From: Antedon bifida
Lineage: Eukaryota > Echinodermata > Crinoidea > Comatulida > Antedonidae
Length of the DNA: 64,000 bases
Assembly: GCA_963402885.1 (NCBI GenBank)
Contig: OY727093.1
Location: 14,005,501 to 14,069,500 of the forward strand
Direction of reading: 5' to 3'
Under the pieces are notes generated by a model. That model saw only the letters and a program-made list of their open reading frames with translations, was not told where the DNA came from and did not search any database. How positions within the stretch are numbered: position 1 is the first letter of the stretch; each line of letters begins with the position of its first letter. This document shows, piece by piece, positions 13,812 to 27,268 of this stretch. The position numbers were made by a program, and so were the translations under genes.

Positions 13812-14712
13812 AATTATATCAAAGTATTCAGATACAGTAACAATATTTACAATAATAATTTACGGATATTCTGATTTAAAAAATATTATTGTTGTCGATC
13901 AGTAAAAATAAGGTGTAAATATTGCGGGTTTTATGAGAGCAAATAAAACTCTGACACGGATCGAGTTTTTTCTTGTAATATTTATTTATTTATTTATTGG
14001 TCATCACTTTTTTTTATCAGTGGCACACACTGTCGTTTATGGTGCAACCAAAATAAAACAAATGAGCAATAATAATGAAAGAAAACAAAACAAAAGCAAT
14101 GGAAAAAAAAATATATATATAAAGCTATTAGGCCTACTACAAACGATATACTATAAACTATAGGCTAATAGGTACACAATTCATCAAAATCTTTTGAGTT
14201 CTGTGTTTCCTTTCAACTCTGTATCGACTTGTTTGTTGTTTTTTTTTGTATTTTCATGATGATGATGATGATGATTATGAATAATAACAAATATTAAATA
14301 ACATTTGATTTCATTTGAAGGAGTTATTCATAGTATATAATATTATTTATTCTATGATAACTCCTTTTCAAGATTCCTAAAGACAGACAATCCTTTTATC
14401 AAAATGTCCATTACTTTCAAAATTATAGGCCTACATGGAATCGACCATCAAGTGATCATTCCCTTCTGACAGTTCGATAATTAATTATACATGCATGTTA
14501 CTTATATTTAATGTGTATAAAAATATAATACTATACGAATTATGTGTGTAAGAAGAAAGTTTAAAAAGCTATATTCTATGTAATTTATGTATAGGCCTAA
14601 ATGGAAAGAATAAATGTGGGACACACCCACCAAAGAGAGAAAAAAAATTAATCTTAATATTTAATTGTCAATGACATGGTATACAATAACGCATTTAAAT
14701 TGTATGATAACG
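13812..14712. other. Intergenic between PDE3 and thioesterase copy A, simple repeats
   Basis: AT-rich intergenic sequence containing a TTTA tetranucleotide run (~13,979-13,998), a GAT trinucleotide run (~14,258-14,275), and an inverted repeat near 14,325-14,366 built on AAGGAGTTAT and ATAACTCCTT. The promoter of the minus-strand PDE3 gene should lie in its left part; no TATA or initiator element can be assigned with confidence. Confidence 0.45.
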
Positions 14713-17567
14713 TCAAATGGCCAATGTTTTCCTTAGAAACTGTTTCACTATTTTCCATGAATGTTCTTGTGCCTTTGCATGCTCTGGTAAGCCTCCTCCA
14801 TAAGTAATTTTTGTATCGGCTACGATACAAATAAAAAAAAAACAATTTGAGACAGTAAAAGACATTAACATGTATTTAGGCCTACAAACAAACATCCAAA
14901 GTAAAATAGTCACCGTTAAATGGGTTCTTCGTTATATTAGTAACTGGTAGTAATCCAGGATCAATAAGATGACCAGTTCCTGGGTAGACCAATGTCCTGT
15001 GGTTGCGATGACCATGCTGATTCAACCTATCAGTCAGCATAGAAGTACAGTATACGCTTGGAATAATCTGATCATCTTCTCCAGCAATAAAAAGGAAACC
15101 GGCTTTGGCTTTTTCGATCTGTGAACATTTCTCTATTATTATTAAAAGTCTGAAAATGATTCATTCTAGATTTGTTTTCAGATTCATTCAGATGAATTTG
15201 TCTACACAAACACATGATTTTTTTTCGAGCTGATTTGAGGCTGCTACCAAGACAAAAACATTAAAGATAGGTCTACAAGTTAAAAATACCGTAATAGTAA
15301 ACAGGTTTGGCAAGTGTAGTAATATAGAATATTCACTAAGCATATCAGAATCATCAGTTAAAATATGTATAATTTAAATACAATGTATTACCTGAATGGC
15401 AGTTAATTCACTTTTGTCGAAAAATTTACAACCAAACGATTTCAGGTAATTTATTGCACCATCTTTATCCACAACTGGGTTTTCGTTGTTGCTGTAAATA
15501 AGGTAAAGGTATATAATGTTATTCTATACATTTTCAATCGTATTATTACGACGTATTCTTTAATACGCTCCTAGGTCAACTTAGCATTGTTTGCTTTGAA
15601 GACTATTGCCATCTCTTGGTTTATATTTGATTCTAATTCACTATCACATCAGTGCATGTCACCAGTGAGGACTCGTAAATTCTGAAGCACTGATTCTGTA
15701 CGGAACCATCTTTGCTTGCTCATCATCCTAATCTGATACAGAGCTCACTACCGGCTACAGGTTCAATTGCCTTTTAACAATTTTTAGTCGCGACTCTACA
15801 GCTCACTATGTCGGTCTGTTGGTCGGTCGGTTGGTCGGTAAACACATTTGAGCACGCGACTGCAGCCATGGCCTTGTTGTACATATTATTCTGAAGTCTT
15901 GTGTGTTATACTGTACCGATATTTACTTTATGTAAGGTAATGCTCTTCCATAATATGTGAGTGGTGTCATCGTTCGATGATGGGGAGCGTTGTACGAAAC
16001 TACTGCGTGTATCTGTAACATATAGTAAGATTACTGGTTAGTAAAATTACTGGTAAGTCTGATTGTAATAAATAATAACAAGTAATAATTAGCTTGAGTG
16101 CGGACACAGACAAATTTATTGTCCGTAAGCGAAGACATACCAATTGCAAATTTTCAATATTCTCTCAGATAGTGGAGGCTAGGCCTATAGATACTTACCA
16201 TATCAGGCCAGTACGTTGCCATAACAATACTAAGCATCGCTCCGAGTGACGTACCGACAAGTGCTATTCTAGAAGAATCCACATATTCTTGAGAAGAGAA
16301 CCACTTTAGAGCTTCCTAAGTAATATAAGCAAAGTGTGATGATTTAGAATGCATTATATATTTTGTTTTATAAAAACGAAGGTAAATGTATCAACCGTAG
16401 TCATAAATAATATCATGAAATGGACCAAAGATATACATTATAAAAAAGAACATGTACTAAATTAGACTAAATTGAGCGTATAGAAATGGCAAATACCGAG
16501 TCAAAATTACCTCAAAATATCTTAAATCGACATCACCGACGTATTTTACAAGATCTCCGTAAGCAAAGTATGGCAATGCATAGGTTACAAAACCATATGA
16601 AGATAACAGAGCTGCCCTGGATGGCTTTAAACCACCACTGACACCATACATGTCAATAATTCCTGGGAATGGCCCTTTTCCTTTATAATACAAGATGAAT
16701 TTGAAAGATAAAATATGTATTAGTAATGCACGAGTGAACCAAATAACACATTGTCTTATGCCTTGAAATGTGTACGATACGTACTAATAAACTGATTTAA
16801 TATAAAGGGGCAATAATTGAGTTTTTATTTATTTTTACGTTTGGTGATTATTCAATATTAGTTTGGCGCCTTTAAGAGTAAAGTTTAGAAAAACAACAAT
16901 CAACCATATAACTTTTAGGCGCTACTAAGTCCTGGTTCTGGTAACACTTACCAGTTGGTATACAAACAGTTCCTCGAAGCCTCCCATTTGAAACATCATA
17001 TGTCTTTACATGGTAAGAAAGAAACCTCCTATTTAATTGACATGATGTCATTGCATCTGACTTGTCGATCTCTTGTTTAGTTAGTGCACCTTGGTGAACA
17101 CTGAAGACCATCTTCAATGGCTTTTGAACATCTCTAACTGTCAAGATTGTAGCCTTAACTTGGTTCATACATTGAAGACTCCAAAAGAGTCCAGCATTGT
17201 CCAGCCCTATAGTTGATACCAAGAAATTAATAAATCGGCCTCCATTGAAGCCTTATTAGGTATACTGTCCTCTAATCCAAAAAGGTTTAATATTTTTTTC
17301 AAGAGACGTATGAAAATATATAGAAATTATATAGAAAATTGTCAATTGTTTACCTGTGTAAGTACCGCCCAATGACGAGTGCTGATTAAGATCAATTTCG
17401 CCTGTTGCGGATGATTTGAAGTGGCCGTAAGAAACGAAAGTTTTGTCGAGATTACGGACACTTCATTTTATGGTGTATAGTGAATCTGGCTCAGCAGACG
17501 TTACACGGATCCTTGGACATTCATCCACCAAGCAAGAAGAAGGAGAAACCTGTATATGTATTGACAT
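14713..17567 (-). pseudogene. Acyl-CoA thioesterase/BAAT-family gene, copy A (nonsense codon in exon 1)
   Basis: Eight coding exons on the minus strand: 17567..17354, 17206..16952, 16680..16511, 16315..16199, 16012..15927, 15491..15392, 15118..14914, 14819..14713. All have GT-AG borders and compatible phases, giving 417 codons plus TGA, the length of peroxisomal/cytosolic ACOT and BAAT proteins. These enzymes hydrolyse acyl-CoA or conjugate bile acyl-CoA. Visible motifs are the N-terminal beta-sandwich (SPSSCLVDECPRIRV), PFPGIIDMYG, the nucleophile elbow GTSLGAM (Ser, as in thioesterases, not the Cys of BAAT), the acid in GEDDQ and the catalytic His in GTGHLIDP. The C-terminus TYGGGLPEHAKAQEHSWK is typical. 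Codon 35 (17,465-17,463) is TGA where copy C reads GGA, so the frame is broken unless this is a sequencing or allelic variant. A non-coding 5' exon probably ends at ~17,886 (CATAA|GTAAGT). All other exons are open. Confidence 0.85.
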
Positions 17568-18655
17568 ATATTGGTTTAATCTATGGGCAAACCTGTAATA
17601 AAATGACAAAATGAATTCGATTTGTATAGTGTAAATCAACTTTTTATAATCTTTATAATTTATAAAGAAACCAAAAGAAAAAGCCAACGCTGGTTACCTT
17701 TGGACAGTCCATGAAATCTAAACTTGATAACATTCATACAAATGGAAGGCACACATACTGGTCTCTGTCACTCTCAAAGGCAATGCATATGCCAACTGAA
17801 AACCATAAGTCAATGACGACCTGATGTTAATGAGGACGGTTAACCAAATAAATGAACAACATGAACAGATAATGTATACTTACTTATGTGCAGAATTATG
17901 TTTTGTCAAGCCAAACGATGCTTGGCACAAACGTGTGTAGGAGACCAGAGACTTAAACATGTTTGCGCGTTTAAGTGTATATCTCGAGAAGCACAAAGGC
18001 TACAGACTTGGTATTACAGTACTGTATTATCTTTATCAGAATATATACATAACATACATAAACCTCTACAAGAATAACAATTGATGCAATAATTAATTTT
18101 TAAAAAATACCTGTATGTTTTGTTAAATATCTCAATTAATTAATGGCAGGTACGTCAATCTGTTTATTTCAAAACAGCTATTTAAAATGTTAATCAGACA
18201 TGCGATTGTATGCTGATTTCAATATGGGAACCATAATACTGTGTAATGAGTGGACCAAAATAGACAGAGACAGATAAACCTTATTCGTATAAAATGTAAC
18301 CATTTTTTGAAAATTCTCTTGTTTGGCAAGAGATAAGATATTAAAACATTTAAAATTTATAAAAGAAAAAGCATTTAAGATACATTTGAACACGATAAAA
18401 CATACATTTAAACTAACGAATAAAAAATGTTGAATGTGTTTTCGCTTAGAACAAAATATACTTAAAAGATGAATTGAATTGATTTTGGTGTACATAAATG
18501 GTAAAAGCAACAGAAGACACAACCACTAGGTTCAAATTTGTTATTTCTATCAGAATATATACATAACATACATAAACCTCTACAAAAATAAGAGATTACT
18601 AATTTACCGTTAAATTAGGACGTTAGAAGGATAACATTCGAGATGATTCCCTTCT
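17568..18655 (-). other. 5' flank and probable non-coding first exon of thioesterase copy A
   Basis: This sequence is repeated upstream of copy B (35,754-37,870, interrupted by a MITE), upstream of the copy C remnant (53,691-54,370) and in part at 50,400-50,620. The conserved stretch around 17,886-17,950 ends in a good donor on the minus strand and may be an untranslated first exon. A 110-codon frame at 18,190-18,522, also open in copy B, has an unremarkable hydrophobic, low-complexity translation; I regard its persistence as a by-product of recent duplication. Confidence 0.5.
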
Positions 18656-19076
18656 ATGGCAAGCCTCAGCTGTCTGAAGTATTCAAAATATTATATTATT
18701 ATATCATTTTTTTATTATATTATATATTGTATTGTAATGAATTATACGTTTTGCATTATATTACTTGGTTTTAGCATTATATTATATCTATTTCTAATAT
18801 ATTATGTGAAAAATGTAACAAATTATTGACTTTTTGTATTATATTATTCTGTTTTGGCATTATATTATGAACATTTACTAGTATATTATTAATAAAATAC
18901 ATTATATTATAATATAATTGTATTATATTAAACCCATTTACCTTACTTTATAACATACAACATTATTATATTATACGGATTCGTTAGTTATATTATTATT
19001 TTGTATGATGTTTATTATACGTCACGGCTCATTTCAGTTCTTCTAACTCTTTCTCTCCCTCCCCCTGTTCACTAGC
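18656..19076 (+). repeat. Left terminal inverted repeat of the 12.3-kb element
   Basis: It starts with ATGGCAAGCCTCAGCTG and continues into a stretch where short TTATATTA-type words recur every 20-40 bases, finishing with a pyrimidine-rich block (CTCTTTCTCTCCCTCCCCC) and GTTCACTAGCAA. The right copy is its near-perfect reverse complement. The regular AT words may be transposase-binding subrepeats; this is inferred from spacing only. Confidence 0.75.
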
Positions 19077-19079
19077 AAA

Positions 19080-19500
19080 CATAAAAAATTCGGGTTTTGG
19101 ATAGAATTTTGCTTAAAAACATATACAAAAAACATCGATAAAAAATACTTTTCGTATTCAAAAACAGATGATACTTGGTATAAATGTTCACTATAGGTTG
19201 CTCTATTCACAGAAACAAAATTGCATTCATGAACGTTTTTTGTTGGTTGTTTTTTCAAAATAGTTATTAGCTTGAAAAAAATGAGTTGGAATTGTATAGT
19301 CTTTCATAAGTGTACATTTTGTAAAAACGTAAATTAAAAAAATCAGTGATATGGCTTGATAGTTATTTTTTTTTTGCAATATGGATGGAGCAACCTATAT
19401 TGAACATTTATACCAAGTATCAAATGTTTTTGAATACGAAAAGTATTTTTTATCGATGTTTTTTGTATATGTTTTTAAGCAAAATTCTATCAAAACCTGG
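19080..19500. repeat. Imperfect inverted repeat inside the 12.3-kb element
   Basis: About 120 bases at 19,085-19,205 recur as the reverse complement at 19,384-19,500, separated by ~180 bases. The two frames open here (minus 19,043-19,258 and plus 19,346-19,543) encode the same hydrophobic peptide from opposite arms and are by-products of the inverted repeat, not genes. Confidence 0.65.
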
Positions 19501-22000
19501 ATTTGTAATGTTAAATGATATTTATTTAAGTGAATATGAATAATTAATTGAATACGTTGATGAAATTTGGAGGTATGAAACTTTGTTAGGAGTAGAACCA
19601 GTTTCCAGCATTGAATGTTAAAAATATGTTCATATTACTCATTAATTAATAATAATTATTAATAAATTAATAGAAAACTAGAGAGGGCACCTTTCGACAA
19701 GAAAATGAATGTTTTTTTATGTGCGTTATTTTTCCGCTCGAGTTTATTCAATGTACTGTAATATACACTGTTATACTATTTTATTGGAAAGTAATTATTT
19801 TTGTGTGAATCTTCTTGGAGTTGTTTGAAAGCGTATCCGTTTACTTCTTTTCTTCAGAAAACATCTAATTTAGGTCTTAAAGTGACAAATATACACCTCA
19901 CACCAGATTCTGCCCACACACACTTCATCTCCTGAACTAACATAGTACAGTATAAGTCAAAATAATTGTTTGTTAAAATTTTTTTTTATTGAAAACAATC
20001 TGCCTCAAAAAATATCATACAATAGTAACAATATCAGAAAGGTAGGTATTGTAATAATGTTTAAATTTAAAAATGTGAAAAAAAAATGAATGTTTATACA
20101 TACATTACAAATGAAATATATTAACTACTAGGTTATTTTAGTAATGCATACACAAGTACAGAATATCAGAAATCAATGAATCATGTGTCTAAATGTGGCA
20201 TTATTAGGCTAATTTGCTTTGAGAAAAACATTAATGCCATTGGCCTATACAAAAAATCAAGGCAATTAGACAAAATATTTATATAAACAATTATACTAAT
20301 ATTGGTAGGCATAAAATAAGTGTATATAAACTTTCCTTAAATAATAACAGTACAGGGCCTTACCAATTTATTTAATACATAATATATGAACTATATTACA
20401 CAAAAGAAATGTAAATGAATTTATAAGGACATAATTATTATCAAAACTAGTCAATATAATTAAATTTTAAACTCATTACCAGCATTATAAATAAAATTTT
20501 AAAAAGATGAGAATGCAAGTGAATATCAGATTCTTAGTCCTCATTATACACAATAATTTTCTACTATTAGTATCACATATTAAAATATAAAACAATCATG
20601 TAGCCTTTAATGAATTTACATGGAGGTCTATTCAAATAAATTTAAATAAAAGGGTCATAATATGTCTTCGTCTCCAGTTCGTAGAAAATGAAGTTAGGAT
20701 TCCATTCATTTCAACAATAAAAAATATTCAAAATATCCTGCCAGTTTGCGTTCAAGAGTACAACCTGCTTAGTTTTTAATACGAGTACTGCTTTCTATAC
20801 ACATAACTTTGATTTCTGCAACAAAAAAAAATCTCTGTAATAATGTACTTTAATTACTGCAATAATCTAGGTATAGATTATGTTGACCGGGCCAGTGAGA
20901 GGGCGTTCGACTGTACTACCATAAGTCCTCTAGGTGTATACAACTTACTTCTTGTCTACAAAGTGTATAGTAGTGTGCTAATAGTACTATTATTAGATTA
21001 GGTAGTTGGGAGTAGATTGGAGAGATACATCTATTTATAAGAGAGTACTGTATATATGGAACTATCTGTGTTAGTTGCCTTTGTATTTTTAGTTATACTG
21101 TAATACCAATAGGTACTGTGTATTGGGATGCAATTCAACAGTTATGAATAAAAATAGTCCTATGTACTCTGTATGTTGGAGGAAATAAGCATAAGAGCAA
21201 GTCTTGACCACAGGGTGTAAGTCAGTCACTATTTTGAATCAGTAGTATGACTTCTTAGGATTTAATTAATTTTAAAATTATCATTGTATGATCGAAAAGA
21301 AATATTATAATATCTAACTTTCTCCTTTATATAAATATATTATTTTATCCAAGGGGTTGCAAACACAAGTGTTCACATGTATTGCACCTTTGTCCTGTCT
21401 TTATGTTGTCCGTAATGTTACTGCACTAACGGGTGACCGGTAAACGAGCTTCGCTCTTACGGTTATCCATCCATATAAGTTGTTCATCTCTTATGTTCAG
21501 AAATTGAAATGGTAAATAAACTGAAACTGAAACTGTGCTTATGTGGTCCAGGTTGACGAGCCAGGAATAATGGTAGTGCCAGTATACCGTGTAGTTTAGC
21601 CTCAAGGCAATACCATGTAGCTGGAGTAGCTTGGACAAATACAGTAGAAATTTATGAGACTTGGTGTGTGATGATTCAGTATGATAAATTTGTGCTGTGA
21701 AAGACAAAATTGTAGAATTATGAAGAAAATATTGTAAAATATAACAAGGAAATTATACTATAGTATAATTAAGGGGTAACCGTATAATATATAATAAATA
21801 ATAATAAATGCAATGGCAATTACTTATATTATGTATACATTACAATATTACAAATAAATTCATATATTATTTTATTATGATAAGGAAATCTGTTTTTGAA
21901 TGAGAAAAAGCCATCCCAACCCAGATTTGAACCCAGCTATCAATAAAGCTATAAAACAAAATAAACCATATTGTAGCCGGACTGGGTAGCGTAGACTTAC
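19501..22000. other. Non-coding filler of the 12.3-kb element, with a probable retroelement tail
   Basis: No gene is visible. The part around 21,361-21,530 ends in repeated AAACTGAAACTG, as the 3' tails of non-LTR retrotransposons or SINEs do. At 21,885-21,950 a GAGAAAAAGCC block is followed by a tRNA B-box-like word (reverse complement GGTTCAAAT); similar sequence recurs at 55,340-55,402, suggesting a tRNA-derived SINE relic. Confidence 0.4.
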
Positions 22001-22330
22001 TTGAGGCCTAGGCCTAGTACAATTAGCTAGAAGGATACAGGTCAACCCGTACCCATGCCAACTCGCTCGTACCCAAATTTTGGTTTACTTATCCAACATT
22101 TTGGCTTACTCGTACCCATCATGGGCTGACTGCCTAGTAGTAGTAGTAGTAGCCTAGCCTAAGGCAGCAGGCCCGGCCCTAGCCTACTACAACTTAAGTC
22201 TAGGCCTAGCCTAGTACTAGTAGGCCTAGGCCTAGTAGTTAACATCATACATACGCCCTAGACTAGAGCCTAGTAGTAGCTACCTAGTACTCTACTAGCT
22301 AGGCCTAGGTAGTAGCAGTATTAGTTATTG
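22000..22330. repeat. CCTAGGCCTAG-rich low-complexity cluster
   Basis: Dense repetition of the palindromic words CTAGGCCTAG, CTAGTAG and TAGTAGTAG. The same vocabulary occurs in short patches near 30,400, 36,410, 43,980 and 47,340-47,600. It looks like a genome-wide simple repeat rather than a gene. Confidence 0.7.
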
Positions 22331-22405
22331 GTTATCCGCAACTTAGTTGCAGGCCCGTTGCAGGATAACCCTTGTGATTGTAAATATCTTTTTTTTCATC
22401 TTCAT

Positions 22406-22665
22406 TAGTTATCCGCTTAGTAGCGGATAACTCCTTGTGATTGTATTGGATCAATATTTTTCTGTATTATTAGTTATCCGCATTCAGCGGATAACTCCTT
22501 GTAACTGTCCTGTTTCATCATCTTTTTTTTTTTAGTTATCCGCTTAGTAGCGGATAACTCCTTGTGATTGTATTGGATCAATATTTTTCTGTATTATTAG
22601 TTATCCGCTTAGTAGCGGATAACTCCTTGTAACTGTCCTGTTTCATCATCTTTTTTTTTTTTTTT
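22406..22665. repeat. Palindromic tandem units at the head of the Helitron-like array
   Basis: Four units of ~65 bp, each opening with a small palindrome (TTAGTTATCCGC, a 5-6-base loop, GCGGATAACT) followed by CCTTGT. Two spacer types alternate (one with GGATCAATATTTTTCTG, one with CTGTCCTGTTTCATCATC), so the real period is a ~131-bp dimer present twice. A diverged unit lies just upstream (~22,325-22,370). The word TTAGTTATCCGC is the reverse complement of GCGGATAACTAA near the 3' end of each Helitron-like unit, so these are probably subterminal inverted repeats of the element's 5' end. Confidence 0.7.
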
Positions 22666-24200
22666 CTGTATTCTTCTTTCTTTCTGTCATTTTTGTGTCA
22701 CGCGTAACTCAAAAACGTGTAAACATAACATTTTATAACTTTGTCAACATGTGGGCATTCACGTGAAGTTGTGCACCCGCTATTGTGAATGACGTCAGAG
22801 TTGCGCAACGTGACTTACGCGCGTTTTTATGAATTTCGCGTATTTAACATAGATCGAAAACCATATAACATTTTAATTTGAAACTTAGAAAAAGTTTAAG
22901 TTATATCTTGCGCTAACTGACTGTGGGAAAAAAATGGCATCTTTCACACGAAGTTACGCGCGCACGCGCGTTTAAAATTTTAAAATGCGAAAAATCAATT
23001 TCTAATCAACTTTCTACGCGTTTTATGTCATTTTGAGCATGTCAAAAATTCCCACGCGCGCGCATATTTTTACGCGTGCGGTGCGCACGTAGCGTTGAAA
23101 ACAATTTTTTTCGCGTGATTTATGTTTTTCCAGCCTTTTCTAGTAATTTTACCAACTTTTAAACAATTTCGACTTAAAATTAACGTCATACGAGCACGTC
23201 GAATTGGATAATTTAAGTACGTTTTTTATGAAAAAGTTCAAAAATTCCTTAAAATTTGTCAAAATTATACCTTTTTTAAAACAGTCGTAGTTTCTAAACT
23301 AAACGGTAAAAGTTATTTTTATTACGTATTCTGGAAGATGATGAGTTGTAGATATCGTATCATGCATCAATATTGCTAACAGGACATTGTGACGTCATCG
23401 TATGGCCATGCGAATATAAAATATAGGATTTTTGTATCTTTCGTCATAGAGTATCACATTTAATAGAGCGCATCTCCACTTATCCGTTTTTCATTTTAAC
23501 CCAGATTTTGATATTGTCTAGGTCAATCAACTACCTTTCGCATGGGTTAAAAATATTTTAATTTTTTTGACGTCATCATGTCTAAAAATGTAAATAACGT
23601 GGGTCACTTATTTTCATCTTTACAGTAACTTTCAATCTGTTATAGCTCATCAGAATAAAAAGCGGTAATCATGATTAAAACGTTTTCTGGAAGCTATTGG
23701 ATTGTAGATACGAATTCATGTAAACATTTTGCCAATCGGTTGTTGTGACGTCATCATATGGCCAGTTGAATAAAAAAAGTCGTATTTTCATATTTTGCGT
23801 AATAGTTCATCACATTTAAAAGGGCGCGCATCTATATTTTACGTATTCAAATTTCTTCTACACGGTAATATGTTGTTGCTGAGATAATATCCTTCCGAAA
23901 TTATTATTTTAGTGTTTCATTTTGATACCGTCGCCATGTTAAAAAATGGAATAAATGGCGGGTCCCGTAATTTCACCTATTCTACACTGTATGTAATATG
24001 TATACAGATTATACTGTTTATACTGTATATACTATATGACACAAAATTGACAGAATTCAGCACTAACAACATATCATATTCTTCAGATCAGGTCATAATG
24101 CCATAATCTTTTTCTGTGTGCAAAATTCTAACGTATGACGTGCACATGGCGTTTGTCGTGCGGATAACTAACTCGTCAAAGTGACGAGTTTCATGTCTAG
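22666..24200 (+). mobile_element. Helitron-like unit 1 (type I)
   Basis: First full unit of a head-to-tail array. It ends ACTCGTCA, AAG, TGACGAGT, TTCATGT, CTAG, with T following, as expected for a Helitron 3' terminus. Its start is type I (CACGCGTAACTCAAAAACG). It contains no rep/helicase frame, four TGACGTCA palindromes and several CGCGCACGCGCG-type blocks. The next unit begins immediately after CTAG. Confidence 0.72.
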
Positions 24201-25723
24201 TTCTTCTTTCTTTCCTTCCTTTTTGTGAGGAGCGTTTCTCTAAAATGGGTAAACATAACATTTCATAACTTTGTCAACACATGGGCATTTACGTGAAGTT
24301 GTGCACCTCCTATTTTGAATGACGTCAGAGTTGCGCAACGTGACTTACGCGCGATTTTATGATTTTTTATGATTGATCATAGCTTAAAAACCAAGCGTAA
24401 TTTTGTTTTGACACTTTGTGAAAATTTAAGTCATATCAAGGGCAAACTTTTAGTTAACTAAAAATGGCGTGTTTTACAAGAAGTTACGCGCGCACGCGCA
24501 TTTAAAATTTTAAAATGCGCAAAATTAATTTCTAATCAACTTTTTACGCCATTCATGACATTTTGCGCATGTCAAAATTTCCCGCGCGCGCGAACAATTT
24601 TACGCGTGCAGTGCGCACGCAGCATGAAAATCATGTTTTTTTCTATTAAATTGTGATTTTCCAGCCTTTCCTAGTCATTTTTAAAAAGATTGACATCATT
24701 TCAAATTAAAATGACGTCATACGTACACGTTGATTTAGACCATTTGCATGCGTTTTAGTTGCAAAAGTTACAAAATATTGTCAAAATTATGCCTATTTTG
24801 AATCTATTATAGCTCCTCAGGATCAACCGTTACCCCCGAGTTTTTTAACTTAATATGTAAGCAGATATGTTGTAGATATGAATTCATGCAGAATTTTTTC
24901 CTTACGGATGTTGTGACGTCATCGTATGGCCACACAAATGTAAAAAATAGGATTTTTGTCTCTTTCGTTATTGCTCATCACATTCAATGGAGCGCATCAC
25001 GCTTATCTGTCTTCCATTTTCTCCGAGATTTTAATATTATCTAGGTCAATCAATTTTCTTTCGCATGAGTTAAAAATATTTTAATTTTTATAACGTCATC
25101 ATGCCTAAAAATTTAAATTACGTGGGTCATTAATTTTATCTTTACAGTAAATTTTAATCTGTTATAGCTCGTAAGAATAAAATGTGATAATCACGATTAA
25201 AACGTTTTCTGGAAGCTATTGGATTGTAGATACGAATTCATGTGAACATTTGTCAATCAGATGTTGTGACGTCATCATATGACAAGTTTAATTAAAAAGG
25301 TCAAATTTTCATATTTTGCGTAATAGTTCATCACATTTAAAAGGGTGCGCATCTATATTTTATGTATTCAAATTTCTTCTACACGTTAATATGTTGTTCC
25401 TGAGATAATTTCCTTCTGAAATTGCTATCCAAGTGTTTCATTTTGATACCGTCGCCATGTTAAAAATTGGAATAAATGGCGGGTCCCGTAATTTCACCTA
25501 TTCTACACTGTATGTAATATGTATACAGATTATACTGTTTGCATGTATATGCTATATGACACAAAATTGACAGAATTCAGCACTAACAGCATATCATATT
25601 CTTCAGTTCTTGTCATAATGCCATAATCTTTATCTGTGTGCAATATTCCAACGTATGATGTGAACGTGGCGTTTGTCGTGGTGCGGATAACTAACTCGTC
25701 AAAGTGACGAGTTTCATGTCTAG
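24201..25723 (+). mobile_element. Helitron-like unit 2 (type II)
   Basis: Starts TTCTTCTTTC directly after the CTAG of unit 1 and ends in the same hairpin plus CTAG. Its head is type II (GGAGCGTTTCTCTAAAATGG). It is almost identical to unit 4, about 3.07 kb downstream, and more distant from units 1 and 3. Confidence 0.72.
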
Positions 25724-27268
25724 TTTTTTTTTCTGTATTCTTCTTTCTTTCTGTCATTTTTGTGTCACGCGTAACTCAAAAACGTGTAAACATAACATTT
25801 TATAACTTTGTCAACATGTGGGCGTTCACGTGAAGTTGTGCACCCGCTATTGTGAATGACGTCATAGTTGCGCAACGTGACTTACGCGCGTTTTTATGAA
25901 TTTCGCATATTTAACATAGATCGAAAACCATATAACATTTTAATTTGAAACTTAGAAAAAGTTTAAGTTATATCTTGCGCTAACTGACTGTGAGAAAAAA
26001 ATGGCATGTTTTACACGAAGTTACGCGCGCACGCACGTTTAAAATTTCAAAATGCGAAAAATCAATTTCTAATCAACTTTCTACGCGTTTTATGTCATTT
26101 TGAGCATGTCAAAAATTCCCACGCGCGCGCATATTTTTATGCGCGCGGTGCGCACGTAGCGTTAAAAACAATTTTTTTCGCGTGATTTATGTTTTTCCAG
26201 CCTTTTCAAGTAATTTTACCAACTTTTAAACAATTTCGACTTAAAATTAACGTCATACCAGCACGTCGAATTGGATAATTTACGTACGTTTTTGATGAAA
26301 AAGTTCAAAAATTCCTTAAAATTTGTCAAAATTATACCTTTTTTAAAACAGTCGTAGTTTCTAAACTAAACGGTAAAAGTTATTTTTATTACGTATTCTG
26401 GAAGATGATGAGTTGTAGATATCGTATCATGCATCAATATTGCTAACAGGACATTGTGACGTCATCGTATGGCCATGCGAATATAAAATATAGGATTTTT
26501 GTATCTTTTGTCATAGAGCATCACATTTAATAGAGCGCATCTTCGCTTATCCGTTTTTCATTTTAACCCAGATTTTGATATTTTTTAGGTCAATCAACTA
26601 CCTTTCGCATGGGTTAAAAATATTTTAATTTTTTTGACGTCATCATGTCTAAAAATGTAAATAACGTGGGTCACTTATTTTCATCTTTACAGTAACTTTC
26701 AATCTGTTATAGCTCGTCAGAATAAAAAGCGGTAATCATGATTAAAACGTTTTCTGGAAGCTATTGTATTGTAAATACGAATTCATATCAACATTTTTCC
26801 AATCCGACGTTGTGACGTCATCATATGGCCAGTTGAACAAAAAAAATTGTATTTTCATCTTTTGCGTCATAGTTCATCACATTTAAAGAGCGCGCATCTA
26901 TATTTTACGTATTCAAATTTCTTCTACATGTTAATATGTTGTTACTGAGATAATATCCTTCCGAAATTGCTATCTTAGTGTTTCATTTTGATACCGTCGC
27001 CATGTTAAAAATAGGAATAAACGGGGGGGTCCCGTAATTTCACCTATTCTACACTGTATGTAATATGTATACAGATTATACCGTTTATACTGTATATACT
27101 ATATGACACAAAATTGACAGAATTCAAAACTAACAACATATCATATTGTTCAGTTCAGGTCATAATGCTATAATCTTTTTCCGTGTGCTATTATTCCAAC
27201 GTATGACGTGCACGTGGCGTTTGTTGTGCGGATAACTAACTCGTCAAAGTGACGAGTTTCATGTCTAG
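25724..27268 (+). mobile_element. Helitron-like unit 3 (type I)
   Basis: Near-identical to unit 1, with the same type I head and the same terminal hairpin and CTAG. Units 1+2 and 3+4 therefore form a duplicated 3.07-kb dimer. Confidence 0.72.

Noticed and set aside
16872-17222. BAAT (bile acid conjugating enzyme) rather than thioesterase for the triplicated gene
   Set aside because: The nucleophile elbow reads GTSLG with Ser; BAAT has Cys at this position, so thioesterase activity is the better guess, though the family cannot be resolved further.
18190-18522. 110-codon minus frame also open in copy B at 37,418-37,750
   Set aside because: Hydrophobic, low-complexity translation without motif, truncated in the third copy (54,003-54,233). 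Its conservation is explained by recent duplication of non-coding flank.
25530-25757. Minus frame repeated at 28,599-28,796
   Set aside because: Lies across the junction of Helitron-like units and recurs only because the units are near-identical.
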